47,138 bases of DNA, from NCBI GenBank assembly GCA_945948515.1, contig CAMFBH010000013.1, positions 1-47,138 on the forward strand, given 5' to 3'. This document shows, piece after piece, positions 23,585-31,399 of this stretch. A program made the translations under genes and the position numbers. How positions within the stretch are numbered: position 1 is the first letter of the stretch; the number at the start of each line of letters is the position of its first letter. This DNA comes from an uncultured Clostridia bacterium (lineage in GTDB: Bacteria; Bacillota; Clostridia; Oscillospirales; Acutalibacteraceae). The notes under the pieces are model-generated. The model ran no database searches. It was not told the DNA's origin and saw only the letters and a list, made by a program, of their open reading frames with translations.

Positions 23585-24277
23585 TTATTCTTCTCTGGGG
23601 TCGATATATTTAGCGGCATTTTCAAAGCGACCGTAGTTGCCGATGTTTGCCTTATATGCCTCGTCGGGAGTTTTGCCGTGGCGGATATCCTCAAGCATTT
23701 TGCCGACTTTTACGAATTCGTAACCGATTACCTCGCCCTCTTCATCAAGAGCCATACGGGTAACATAGCCTTCAGCCATTTCCATATAACGAACGCCCTT
23801 AAGCTTGGTTGAGAACATGGTTCCAACCTGGCTGCGAAGACCTTTTCCGAGGTCCTCAAGAGCTGCTCCTACAACAAGACCGCCCTCTGAGAAAGCGCTC
23901 TGGCTGCGGCCGTAAGCGAGCTGCTTGAAAATTTCGCGCATTGCAACATTGATTGCATCGCAAACAAGGTCGGTGTTAAGGCATTCAAGAAGAGTTTTGC
24001 CGGGAAGAATTTCAGCAGCCATTGCAGCAGAATGAGTCATACCGGAACAGCCGATTGTTTCAACGAGAGCCTCTTCAACAATACCCTCTTTAACATTGAG
24101 GCTGATTTTGCATGCGCCCTGCTGAGGTGCACACCAGCCGATACCGTGTGAAAAACCGCTGATGTCTGAAATTTGATAAGATTTAACCCATTTTCCTTCT
24201 TCTGGAATTGGAGCCGGACCGTGATGCGGACCTTTTTTAACGGTACACATCTGTTCAACTTCGTTTGAATAAGTCAT
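23585..24277 (-). CDS. iron-sulfur cluster assembly scaffold-like protein (NifU-N type) partnered with GGGtGRT
   Basis: A 230-residue protein with the Cys positions GWCAPQQGACKISL and VETIGCSGMTHSAAMAAEIL, which recall the NifU/IscU N-terminal scaffold. It always travels with GGGtGRT proteins, to my knowledge of Clostridia genomes. A C-terminal extension (GYEFVKVGKMLEDIRHGKTP onwards) is family-specific. GGAGT lies before ATG 24277. It is first gene of the operon under the promoter at 24331-24359. A metal- or cluster-linked role for the pair is inferred. Confidence 0.85.
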   Translation of the reverse strand: MTYSNEVEQMCTVKKGPHHGPAPIPEEGKWVKSYQISDISGFSHGIGWCAPQQGACKISLNVKEGIVEEALVETIGCSGMTHSAAMAAEILPGKTLLECLNTDLVCDAINVAMREIFKQLAYGRSQSAFSEGGLVVGAALEDLGKGLRSQVGTMFSTKLKGVRYMEMAEGYVTRMALDEEGEVIGYEFVKVGKMLEDIRHGKTPDEAYKANIGNYGRFENAAKYIDPREE

Positions 24278-24330
24278 TAAATTTACTCCTTCCGTAAACT
24301 TTTATAATTTATTATAAATTATCAAACCTT

Positions 24331-24359
24331 ATTATATCCAATTTGCGCCTTCACTTCAA
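24331..24359 (-). promoter_or_regulatory. promoter of the scaffold-GGGtGRT operon
   Basis: On the minus strand TTGAAG (24359-24354), 17 bases, TATAAT (24336-24331). A leader of about 45 AT-rich bases follows. Confidence 0.65.
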
Positions 24360-24417
24360 GTGTAAATCGTGTTTTTTTTGTCTTATTTTCACTTTTTTAA
24401 CTTTTTAAACAACTCTA

Positions 24418-24446
24418 TTGCAAAATCAAAGTGCGTTTGTTATAAT
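24418..24446 (+). promoter_or_regulatory. promoter of the PqqD-like gene
   Basis: TTGCAA (24418-24423), 17 bases, TATAAT (24441-24446) on the plus strand, 23 bases before the GTG start. Confidence 0.7.
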
Positions 24447-24469
24447 AACTGACAAAAGGAGGCGGTTTT

Positions 24470-24733
24470 GTGAAAATAAAAGACGGCTTTGCAATGAGAA
24501 ACATTGCCGGCTCAAATATTGTTGTGCCTGTTGGCAAAAAATCGCAGGAGTTTAACGGAATGGTTACTCTTAATTCAAGCGGTGCATTTTTTTGGAATTG
24601 CTTCCTGAAAGACAGAACAATAGATGAAGTTGTTGAAATGGCACTGGAGGAATACGAGGTTGACCGTGCAACGGTGAAAAAAGATATTGAGAATTTTGTT
24701 CTGCTTTTGAAGAATAATGATATTATGGAATAA
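24470..24733 (+). CDS. orphan PqqD-family protein (RiPP recognition element fold)
   Basis: An 87-residue protein with the PqqD pattern: AGSNIVVPVG, then MVTLNSSGAFFWN and an acidic helical half ending FVLLLKNNDIME. PqqD domains bind leader peptides for radical-SAM or other peptide-modifying enzymes. Here no such enzyme or obvious precursor lies beside it; the nearest small peptide gene is 6.3 kb away. GTG 24470 is the start (AGGAGG 7 bases upstream). It has its own promoter and terminator, so it is a single-gene unit. Confidence 0.82.
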   Translation: MKIKDGFAMRNIAGSNIVVPVGKKSQEFNGMVTLNSSGAFFWNCFLKDRTIDEVVEMALEEYEVDRATVKKDIENFVLLLKNNDIME

Positions 24734-24734
24734 A

Positions 24735-24770
24735 AAACGGAGAGTTAAATAATGACTCTCCGTTTTATTT
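24735..24770. terminator. terminator after the PqqD-like gene
   Basis: ACGGAGAGT and ACTCTCCGT form the stem core, flanked by A and T runs (TTTTATTTTT on plus). It sits between converging genes and can serve both. Confidence 0.8.
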
Positions 24771-25958
24771 TTATGATATTGTAAGCGGTGTATAAACATC
24801 TGAAGTCAGAAGATACTGAGCCTTAAAAGCCTCTTTTGAGCTGATTGACGGATTGTTTAAAAACTTACTGTAATCTCTTGCATTAACTATTCCGTCGGAA
24901 TTTATATCAGTTGAAATAATGGGAACAGGAGTTTCGCAAACAACGGTTTGTGCCGAAACAATAACGGTTACTGTTCGGGGTATGCCGTATTTGCTTGTGA
25001 AAACAAGGGTATATGAGCCCGAAGGATAGCTGAAGGAAAATTCTCCGTTACCGTTTGTTTGCGTAACAATTGCTCCGTTAATGAGGATTTTTCCGTCTGT
25101 TACGGGAATATCCGTGGCATTGTAATTAACAATTTTACCGCTGAAGCTGTAAAGCGTGGGAGTGTCAACAATAATGTTGAGATCATATGTTTTATCGAGA
25201 TATTTAACCGTTAAAATGTTATCCGTGCTGACAGTTCCGGTAGAAGAGTCGAAAAATGCCCAATGGTTAGTGTCCTGATTATCAGTATAAACAATTGTTA
25301 TTCCGTTAATCGAGGTAGCGCCTATGGCAGAGGTAAGGGATGTTCCGTTGGTGTAGTTAACTGTTACTGAAGTGTTTTGAATAATAGTTGAAATGTTGTA
25401 GTGGAAATAGGAAACCCCATTGGCATCTGTTTTCCATGTTCCGTTTGTATAATAGTTTAAATGAGCATTGCATACGGCGGAAATGCTGTCAACACTGCTG
25501 TCTGCATAAGCAAGGCAGGTGAGCATAACCTTAATATCACCCGAGGTTCTCGAATCGTTATAAAATCCTGCTTCAAAATAATACTTGGTTCCTGCTTCAA
25601 GAAAATAAACAAGCTTAAATTGTTTTGCAGAATGGTCGGAATCGCCGTCAGGGTCATCGTCGTTATATGCGAGCTGAGTAAAAACGCGGTCTGAACCGAT
25701 AGTTTCCCTAACATAAAGGTATGCTTCGGTATCATAGTTTGAATACCCCTTGAAGCAATATGTGCCTGAAACTTCGGGGGTATAAATAAACTGTACCTTA
25801 TCTTCTGCACCGCTTATTGCCTGCGTTGTTAAAACATCAAGCAAAATCGGGATAGAGGCAGCAAAAGCGCTTGTTCCCACGCTGAAAGCTGATAAAAGAA
25901 TTGCCGCAGCGATAATTAAGGATGCTATTTTCTTTTTTGCGTTTTTCATATTATTCAT
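24771..25958 (-). CDS. secreted protein with C-terminal dockerin-like repeat
   Basis: A 395-residue exported protein: a Lys-rich start and hydrophobic stretch IIAAAILLSAFSVGTSAFA form a signal peptide cleaved near 33. A beta-sandwich region (KVQFIYTPEVSGTYCFKGYS onwards) resembles pre-peptidase C-terminal domains. A Cna-B/carboxypeptidase-regulatory-like module (FSGKIVNYN to TVTVIV) comes next. The tail PIISTDINSDGIVNARDYSK carries one Ca-binding F-hand of dockerin type. It has its own promoter and follows the CotH gene terminator. It may attach to a surface complex. Confidence 0.8.
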   Translation of the reverse strand: MNNMKNAKKKIASLIIAAAILLSAFSVGTSAFAASIPILLDVLTTQAISGAEDKVQFIYTPEVSGTYCFKGYSNYDTEAYLYVRETIGSDRVFTQLAYNDDDPDGDSDHSAKQFKLVYFLEAGTKYYFEAGFYNDSRTSGDIKVMLTCLAYADSSVDSISAVCNAHLNYYTNGTWKTDANGVSYFHYNISTIIQNTSVTVNYTNGTSLTSAIGATSINGITIVYTDNQDTNHWAFFDSSTGTVSTDNILTVKYLDKTYDLNIIVDTPTLYSFSGKIVNYNATDIPVTDGKILINGAIVTQTNGNGEFSFSYPSGSYTLVFTSKYGIPRTVTVIVSAQTVVCETPVPIISTDINSDGIVNARDYSKFLNNPSISSKEAFKAQYLLTSDVYTPLTIS

Positions 25959-25987
25959 CCCCTTAATGAGGTAGCTTTCGAGAATAT

Positions 25988-26016
25988 ATTATAACAAAAT
26001 AAAGCTGTAAAGTAAA
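25988..26016 (-). promoter_or_regulatory. promoter of the dockerin-like protein gene
   Basis: On the minus strand TTTACT (26016-26011), 17 bases, TATAAT (25993-25988). Confidence 0.6.
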
Positions 26017-26023
26017 GAGGAAT

Positions 26024-26066
26024 AAAAAGGGAGTGCTTTCAACTAAGCAAGCACTCCCTTTATTTT
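26024..26066 (-). terminator. terminator of the CotH gene
   Basis: AAAGGGAGTGCTT pairs with AAGCACTCCCTTT around a 10-base loop, followed on minus by TTATTCC. It separates the CotH gene from the next secreted-protein gene. Confidence 0.8.
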
Positions 26067-26072
26067 AATTAT

Positions 26073-29000
26073 TTAAGCATAAACAAAGTCTGTTTCACTT
26101 ATTGTGAAGAAAGCTTTCATAACAGGCTTCAAATATTCCTTCTCTGCTTCATCGCTCATTTGAAGCAGCATTGCATAATCTCGTGAATTTATGAAGCCGT
26201 CGTTATTAAGGTCAACTGCAACAATCGGAACAGCTCCGAGAGAAATGTCGCTTGAGTTTGCAGTTGCTGTTATTGTTCTGTCAAAGCCCTGGGGATATGA
26301 GAGAACAATTTCATAATCCGTATCCGAAACGGGAAGAGTAAAGCTTACATTGCCCGAAGCGTCGCTTGTTGCAACAAGCTCTGAGTTAACAAAAACCTGA
26401 ACGCCGCTGAGAGCGTGAGAGCCTGTTACAGCATCGGGAGTTTCGGCAACAACTGTTGTTAGGGTGAAGTTTGTTTCCGTTATGTCCGGAATACCGCTGA
26501 TTTCAATGTTTGAAATACCTGTGTTTCCGATTCCTACCGCGTTAAGAGCATCGTCAAGCTCATAGCCTTCAATGTTTTCTCCGCCGTTAATGAATACTTT
26601 AAGATACAAAGTATCAAGGTCGTTACACTCCTGAGGAAGAGCGAAGTTTCCGTATGTTTCAACAGCCTTTGCAACAGAATCGTTACTTATTGTGCGAACA
26701 TTTGAATTGCTTATAAATGTAAAGTTAGTTCCGTCGATGCTGTATGCGAGACCCCAGTCACGCGGACCTTTGTTTGACGAAAGCTGATCAAGGTTAATAG
26801 AAATATTCTTATAATTCTTTGTACTGGTTTTGATAAGCCAATATCCGTTTGATGCGGGATTATCAATAACCTTTGAAGCAGCCCAAGAGTTTGATGTTGA
26901 AGCAGAAGCTCTTACTCCGTACTTGCTTGTGTATGTAAGTGTTGCGGCAGATGAGCCGTTAGGATACATTGCAAGAGTTCCGGTTCCGACGCTTGCGCTG
27001 ATTTCGGTTGAGAAATCATTTGTAAAGTTTGCAAATGTTGTGTCGTCGTAATCAAACTGAGCGAAGGTTGTTCCCTTGTAGCAATAGGTTCTTACATTGA
27101 CAGCTGAGGAATCCTCGTCCTCCTCTGCCCAAACGCTGACCTTATATTTTTCCTGAGCCGCATTTGAGAAGCCTTTTGCACTCGGAATTGAAATTCCTGT
27201 TTCGGGATAAATGCCCGAAAGAACAACATTGCCGCTTTCATCGGCTACGGAATAACGCATGGTTGTTGAAGCAGAATTCGGATTGTAGTATTTAATAACA
27301 CCTGTTAATCCGAACATATCGGTTGTTTTATTAGTGTAGGGCATAATGAGCGAGCCGTTTTGTTCGCCGCTGAATGTAACATTGTTAACATAAAGATTGC
27401 CCTTAGAGTTATTATTATGAAGCGCAACACCGGAATTTGTTAAATTCTCTGTTGTTGCAAGCTTAACATAAACAACTGCTTGATTATCGCAGGAAGAGGG
27501 AAGAGTGTACTCCGTGTAGTAAGCTTCAAGAACTCCCGAAGCAGGAAGTGCTTTATTGCTTTCAACCGTTGTCCATGAGGAGTTGTCTGTTGAAACAAGA
27601 AGGCTTGTGCTCTTCGGTCCCTGTTGAGTTGAATATGCATCGCAGGAGAATTTAATGTTTTTATATCCCGAGGTTGAAATCTTGTAGGTAAATCCGGAAT
27701 CCTCACTCCAAAGGTTTCCGTCGTCGGGGCTTACTGCGAATGATTTTGCCGATTTAGTCCAAATGGGAACATAAAGAGAGGTTGAGTCTGCTGTTGCAGT
27801 CATGGTTGCGCTCTCTCCGAATACGCCTCCTGTTGAGAATACAGCTCCGTTAAATACCTCAGTGCTGTAATCACTGTATGAGAACTCGTTGAGGAGATCG
27901 CCTCCGTAGGTGTAGGTTGCAGTTGCAACGGGGCTCTGAATAATATCGTGCTTAGCATAAGCAGAAACAGTAACTGTTTCTCCGCAGGTTAACATACTGT
28001 ACGGTGCAAATACGCTGAACGGAGCAGAATATAATTCTTCTGTGCCTTGAGCGGAATTATAGGTAAGCGAATAATAAACATTTGCGCCGCCGTTAGTATC
28101 AGTAATTGCAAGAAGGTCGGTGCCGTAGATGGTTGAACCGCTTTCTATTGAAAACTCAGGTGCGCTGAGCTCGTTAATTTGTGCGGTTTGATTACCTTTA
28201 ACAACAATATTGTTAACTGCGGCATCACCGCTTGTTGAACCTATTAAACCAGTTGTAAGACCGATAGTAGTGTCGGAAGTTACAACCATTCTTATGATAA
28301 CGCTGCTTTGCTCATTACACTCCGAAGGAAGAGCAACATTGCTGAATGCCTGTTCAAGAGTTTTGTTTGTTGCTATTGAATAAGTTGCGTCAGTAACATC
28401 TGTGAATGTTGAACCGCCGTCAAGACTGTACTGAAGCTTCCAGTCGCGAGGAGCCTTTTTTGTTCCGCCGAGGCAGGCACTGAAAGTAATGTTTGCATAT
28501 CCGACTGTTGAAACTTCTGTTTCAAAGTAGGGATATTCTCCCCATGAAATTCCGGCTGTTTTACTTGTTCCGGTTATAGGAGCCTGGTCCGAAGTGCCGT
28601 CGGTTTTACTATAAGTATCTGCACCGCTCCATTTGATTTCAGAAGTGGAAACAGTATTTACGCTTGCTCTGAGAGGAGCTGTATCCTTTTGAACTCCTCC
28701 TGTTGCAGTGTAATAATATGAGGTTCCGGTTGTATCTGCATTTGTAAGAGCAGATTTATTCGAGGAATAATCATAATCCCAAGAAGCGATAGTTGCAACT
28801 ATGCCGCTGGGTCTTTCTGTTGAAGCAACGGAGCATGCGTTTGAGGTAACGCTGCCGTAAACATTTTTATTATCTCCGGTAGCGGTGAAGGTAAGGCTTT
28901 TTCCTGCATCTGCCGCCGTTACAACATATTCGGATGCTGTTTCACCTGTTAATTCTGTACCGTCCGCATACCATTGGTAGGTCATGGAGCCTGTAACGGT

Positions 29001-31343
29001 ATTTCCGTTTGAATCAATAACGATTGCAGGAATTGTGTCGCCCGCATATGCGATATCATAAAGCTTACCTGTGCAGTTTGAGAGATTGGCAAGGTTAATT
29101 TTAAACGTGTCGCTTTTTGTTCCTGTATAATATCCGATACCGGTAAGTGTTACCGAGCCTGAGCTGCCGGCATTGATATTGTTTGAATAAGAAACAGTGT
29201 AATCAACGCCTTCTGTAAGCTGGGTTCCGTTGTAGGTAACGGTAAATGAGGGAGTAATTTCACTTCCTGTGTATGTTTGAGTGGGAATTGTTGATATACC
29301 AGCTCCGGAAATATCAACTCTTGAAATTTCACCGTTAATAAATGCATTTCTTTCAGACAACCATGTGGTCATTCCGCTGATAACCGAAGCGGCGTCAAAA
29401 TTGGAATTGTTATATCTTACGCAGTTCATCTGAGCGCTTTTAGCAACGGTATTAACATAGGTTGCAACGCTTTTAAGAGTTTCTGTTTCGGGGCTTTCTC
29501 CGAGAAGAATTTTTGTTGCGGGAGAAATATATTTATACCAGTATTCTCCTGCCATAGTCCAGAAATCAGAGCAGTTTGTTGCAAGCGCCGCATAGAAGTT
29601 CAAAGGAGAATGATCATCTGTTGAATAAGTTGTTGTGCTGTCACCGGAGCGCCATCTGTAAATTCTGGAGCTTTTGGTGTACCATCCGGTTGAAGATGTG
29701 TAGCTGCATCCCCAACGGGAAGCATTTCCGTCATAGCAAATGCTGTTGTCCATATCCCAAACGGGACCTGCATACAGCTTGCTGTCAATAGAATCGGATT
29801 CCTTATAGAAATATGTTGAAGAAGTAGAGGAGTCCATATTCTTGAAATATTCCTGAGTCCAATAATAACGAACTGCGGAATCGGCATCAAGAAGATCGCT
29901 CCATTTTTTGCCCTGATATGCCGCATCCGGTGCGGGATTTGTTACAGATTTTGAACCATATAAACCAATTGTCAATGAACTTAATTTGCTACATGTTGTT
30001 GTAATAGATGTTGAAGGAACGGTTCCCCCGTTATAAACGGCGCCGCCGAGAGCATAAAGGAGCTTGTAGTTATAATCAACCATATGGCGGTTAATATAGT
30101 CACAGCTCTTGATTGCCCAGCCCTGACGGTTGTAACCAACGCATCCGGCGTTTTCATTACACCAGCGATTTGAAATTTCAAGCTCATAAATGTAACCGCC
30201 CGTAATATCTGCCGGATCTATAAGGTTAGTTGGGTCGCCGGTTGGTGTGCTTGCTTTTATTGCCTGATACTTTCTGCTTCCCGGCGTATAGGTGTAGGGA
30301 ACATTTGTACCGGTTGTAAGCGTAACATCTTTGTTATCAATATCTTTATACACATTGGTAAGATTTGTCCAAGTGCTGAAATCGGCAGGAGTTGTAATTC
30401 CCGTTGTTGAATCAACGGTTCCGTTTGCATACTGAAGCTCCTCGTAAGCATCTGTTGCAAGATTAACTCTGTTTGATTTTATTTCAACCTTTTGAGAAAG
30501 CTGATAAGCGCCCATATAATGCTCATTACAGTAAAGGTCAACGGGTTTGCAGATTACCTGATAGTTAATGCCGATTTCTTTTGAAAAATCGTAGGTAAGC
30601 TGGTTTTTAACAAAAGTGTCATCTCCTGCATTAGCAAGAAGATTCCATTTTTTAGCCTTTCCCATTCCGAGAAGGTTTGTTGAAACTGCAAGCTTAATAT
30701 TATACGGCCTTTTTCCGTTTGAATCCCAAGTTCCGTTTCCGCGACCGCCTATGCTTGTGAGAACACCGCAATAATCAACGGTTCCGTTCGGCTGAACAAC
30801 CATTATTTTTCCGCTTTCTTTAACGGATTTATCGTTTGAAGCATGGATTTTTGCCATTGTGCCCGATGAGGTGTCAACATACACCGTACCAACATCGCCG
30901 CTCTTAATAACCTTGAGAGTGTATGATGTTCCGCCCAGTGACAGAGAATGGCTCTGAACAGCGGAATCCGCACCTGCAAAAATATTTGTGGGTTCACCGC
31001 TTGTTATGGCAGTTCCGTCAATAGCTGCATTTGATGCTGAGAACCAAAGCTTAAGGTTTGATAAGTCTGTTGTTGACGGCAGGAACAGAAAATACTCGCT
31101 GCCGCTTGAAGAAATTGTTTGTGCCTGAACCGCACCGAGCATTGCATCGGTGCCCGCCGTATCAACTGCTGTTATGCAGTTTTCGGGATCTGCCCAAAAA
31201 GCGACTTCTTTAACATTGTCATCGCAGTAGGTTGCAGAATTTTCATTTTCCGAAGCTTCTGCAATAATCGGAACAGCGCAGAGCGTTGAAAAAATTATTG
31301 ACAGCGCTAAAAGAACGGCTAATACTTTTTTTGATTTTACCAT
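26073..31343 (-). CDS. giant secreted CotH-kinase protein with Ig-like modules and dockerin-like tail
   Basis: A 1756-residue exported protein with an N-terminal signal (KVLAVLLALSIIFSTLCAVP). A CotH domain follows at about 195-680: SIGGRGNGTWDSNGKRPYN, KWNLLANAGDDTFVKNQLTY, YQLSQKVEIKSNRVNL, GGYIYELEISNRW and LYAGPVWDMDNS are the expected landmarks. Then come repeated beta-sandwich and Ig-like modules rich in Thr and Ser, a Cna-B-like module, and a tail PIVAVDLNNDGFINSRDYAM with one dockerin-type F-hand. CotH proteins are atypical protein kinases. It lies downstream of VTC, DUF4956 and DUF4353-like genes, a known gene association. Confidence 0.88.
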   Translation of the reverse strand: MVKSKKVLAVLLALSIIFSTLCAVPIIAEASENENSATYCDDNVKEVAFWADPENCITAVDTAGTDAMLGAVQAQTISSSGSEYFLFLPSTTDLSNLKLWFSASNAAIDGTAITSGEPTNIFAGADSAVQSHSLSLGGTSYTLKVIKSGDVGTVYVDTSSGTMAKIHASNDKSVKESGKIMVVQPNGTVDYCGVLTSIGGRGNGTWDSNGKRPYNIKLAVSTNLLGMGKAKKWNLLANAGDDTFVKNQLTYDFSKEIGINYQVICKPVDLYCNEHYMGAYQLSQKVEIKSNRVNLATDAYEELQYANGTVDSTTGITTPADFSTWTNLTNVYKDIDNKDVTLTTGTNVPYTYTPGSRKYQAIKASTPTGDPTNLIDPADITGGYIYELEISNRWCNENAGCVGYNRQGWAIKSCDYINRHMVDYNYKLLYALGGAVYNGGTVPSTSITTTCSKLSSLTIGLYGSKSVTNPAPDAAYQGKKWSDLLDADSAVRYYWTQEYFKNMDSSTSSTYFYKESDSIDSKLYAGPVWDMDNSICYDGNASRWGCSYTSSTGWYTKSSRIYRWRSGDSTTTYSTDDHSPLNFYAALATNCSDFWTMAGEYWYKYISPATKILLGESPETETLKSVATYVNTVAKSAQMNCVRYNNSNFDAASVISGMTTWLSERNAFINGEISRVDISGAGISTIPTQTYTGSEITPSFTVTYNGTQLTEGVDYTVSYSNNINAGSSGSVTLTGIGYYTGTKSDTFKINLANLSNCTGKLYDIAYAGDTIPAIVIDSNGNTVTGSMTYQWYADGTELTGETASEYVVTAADAGKSLTFTATGDNKNVYGSVTSNACSVASTERPSGIVATIASWDYDYSSNKSALTNADTTGTSYYYTATGGVQKDTAPLRASVNTVSTSEIKWSGADTYSKTDGTSDQAPITGTSKTAGISWGEYPYFETEVSTVGYANITFSACLGGTKKAPRDWKLQYSLDGGSTFTDVTDATYSIATNKTLEQAFSNVALPSECNEQSSVIIRMVVTSDTTIGLTTGLIGSTSGDAAVNNIVVKGNQTAQINELSAPEFSIESGSTIYGTDLLAITDTNGGANVYYSLTYNSAQGTEELYSAPFSVFAPYSMLTCGETVTVSAYAKHDIIQSPVATATYTYGGDLLNEFSYSDYSTEVFNGAVFSTGGVFGESATMTATADSTSLYVPIWTKSAKSFAVSPDDGNLWSEDSGFTYKISTSGYKNIKFSCDAYSTQQGPKSTSLLVSTDNSSWTTVESNKALPASGVLEAYYTEYTLPSSCDNQAVVYVKLATTENLTNSGVALHNNNSKGNLYVNNVTFSGEQNGSLIMPYTNKTTDMFGLTGVIKYYNPNSASTTMRYSVADESGNVVLSGIYPETGISIPSAKGFSNAAQEKYKVSVWAEEDEDSSAVNVRTYCYKGTTFAQFDYDDTTFANFTNDFSTEISASVGTGTLAMYPNGSSAATLTYTSKYGVRASASTSNSWAASKVIDNPASNGYWLIKTSTKNYKNISINLDQLSSNKGPRDWGLAYSIDGTNFTFISNSNVRTISNDSVAKAVETYGNFALPQECNDLDTLYLKVFINGGENIEGYELDDALNAVGIGNTGISNIEISGIPDITETNFTLTTVVAETPDAVTGSHALSGVQVFVNSELVATSDASGNVSFTLPVSDTDYEIVLSYPQGFDRTITATANSSDISLGAVPIVAVDLNNDGFINSRDYAMLLQMSDEAEKEYLKPVMKAFFTISETDFVYA

Positions 31344-31399
31344 TGGAATAATTCCTCTCTCTTCTTGCGAAGGATGCTTGCTTTGCTTTTTCTTATTTA

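Noticed and set aside
26073-31343. Many frames of 60-110 codons on both strands within the CotH gene and other long genes
   Set aside because: They are shadows of the long coding frames, without independent start signals.
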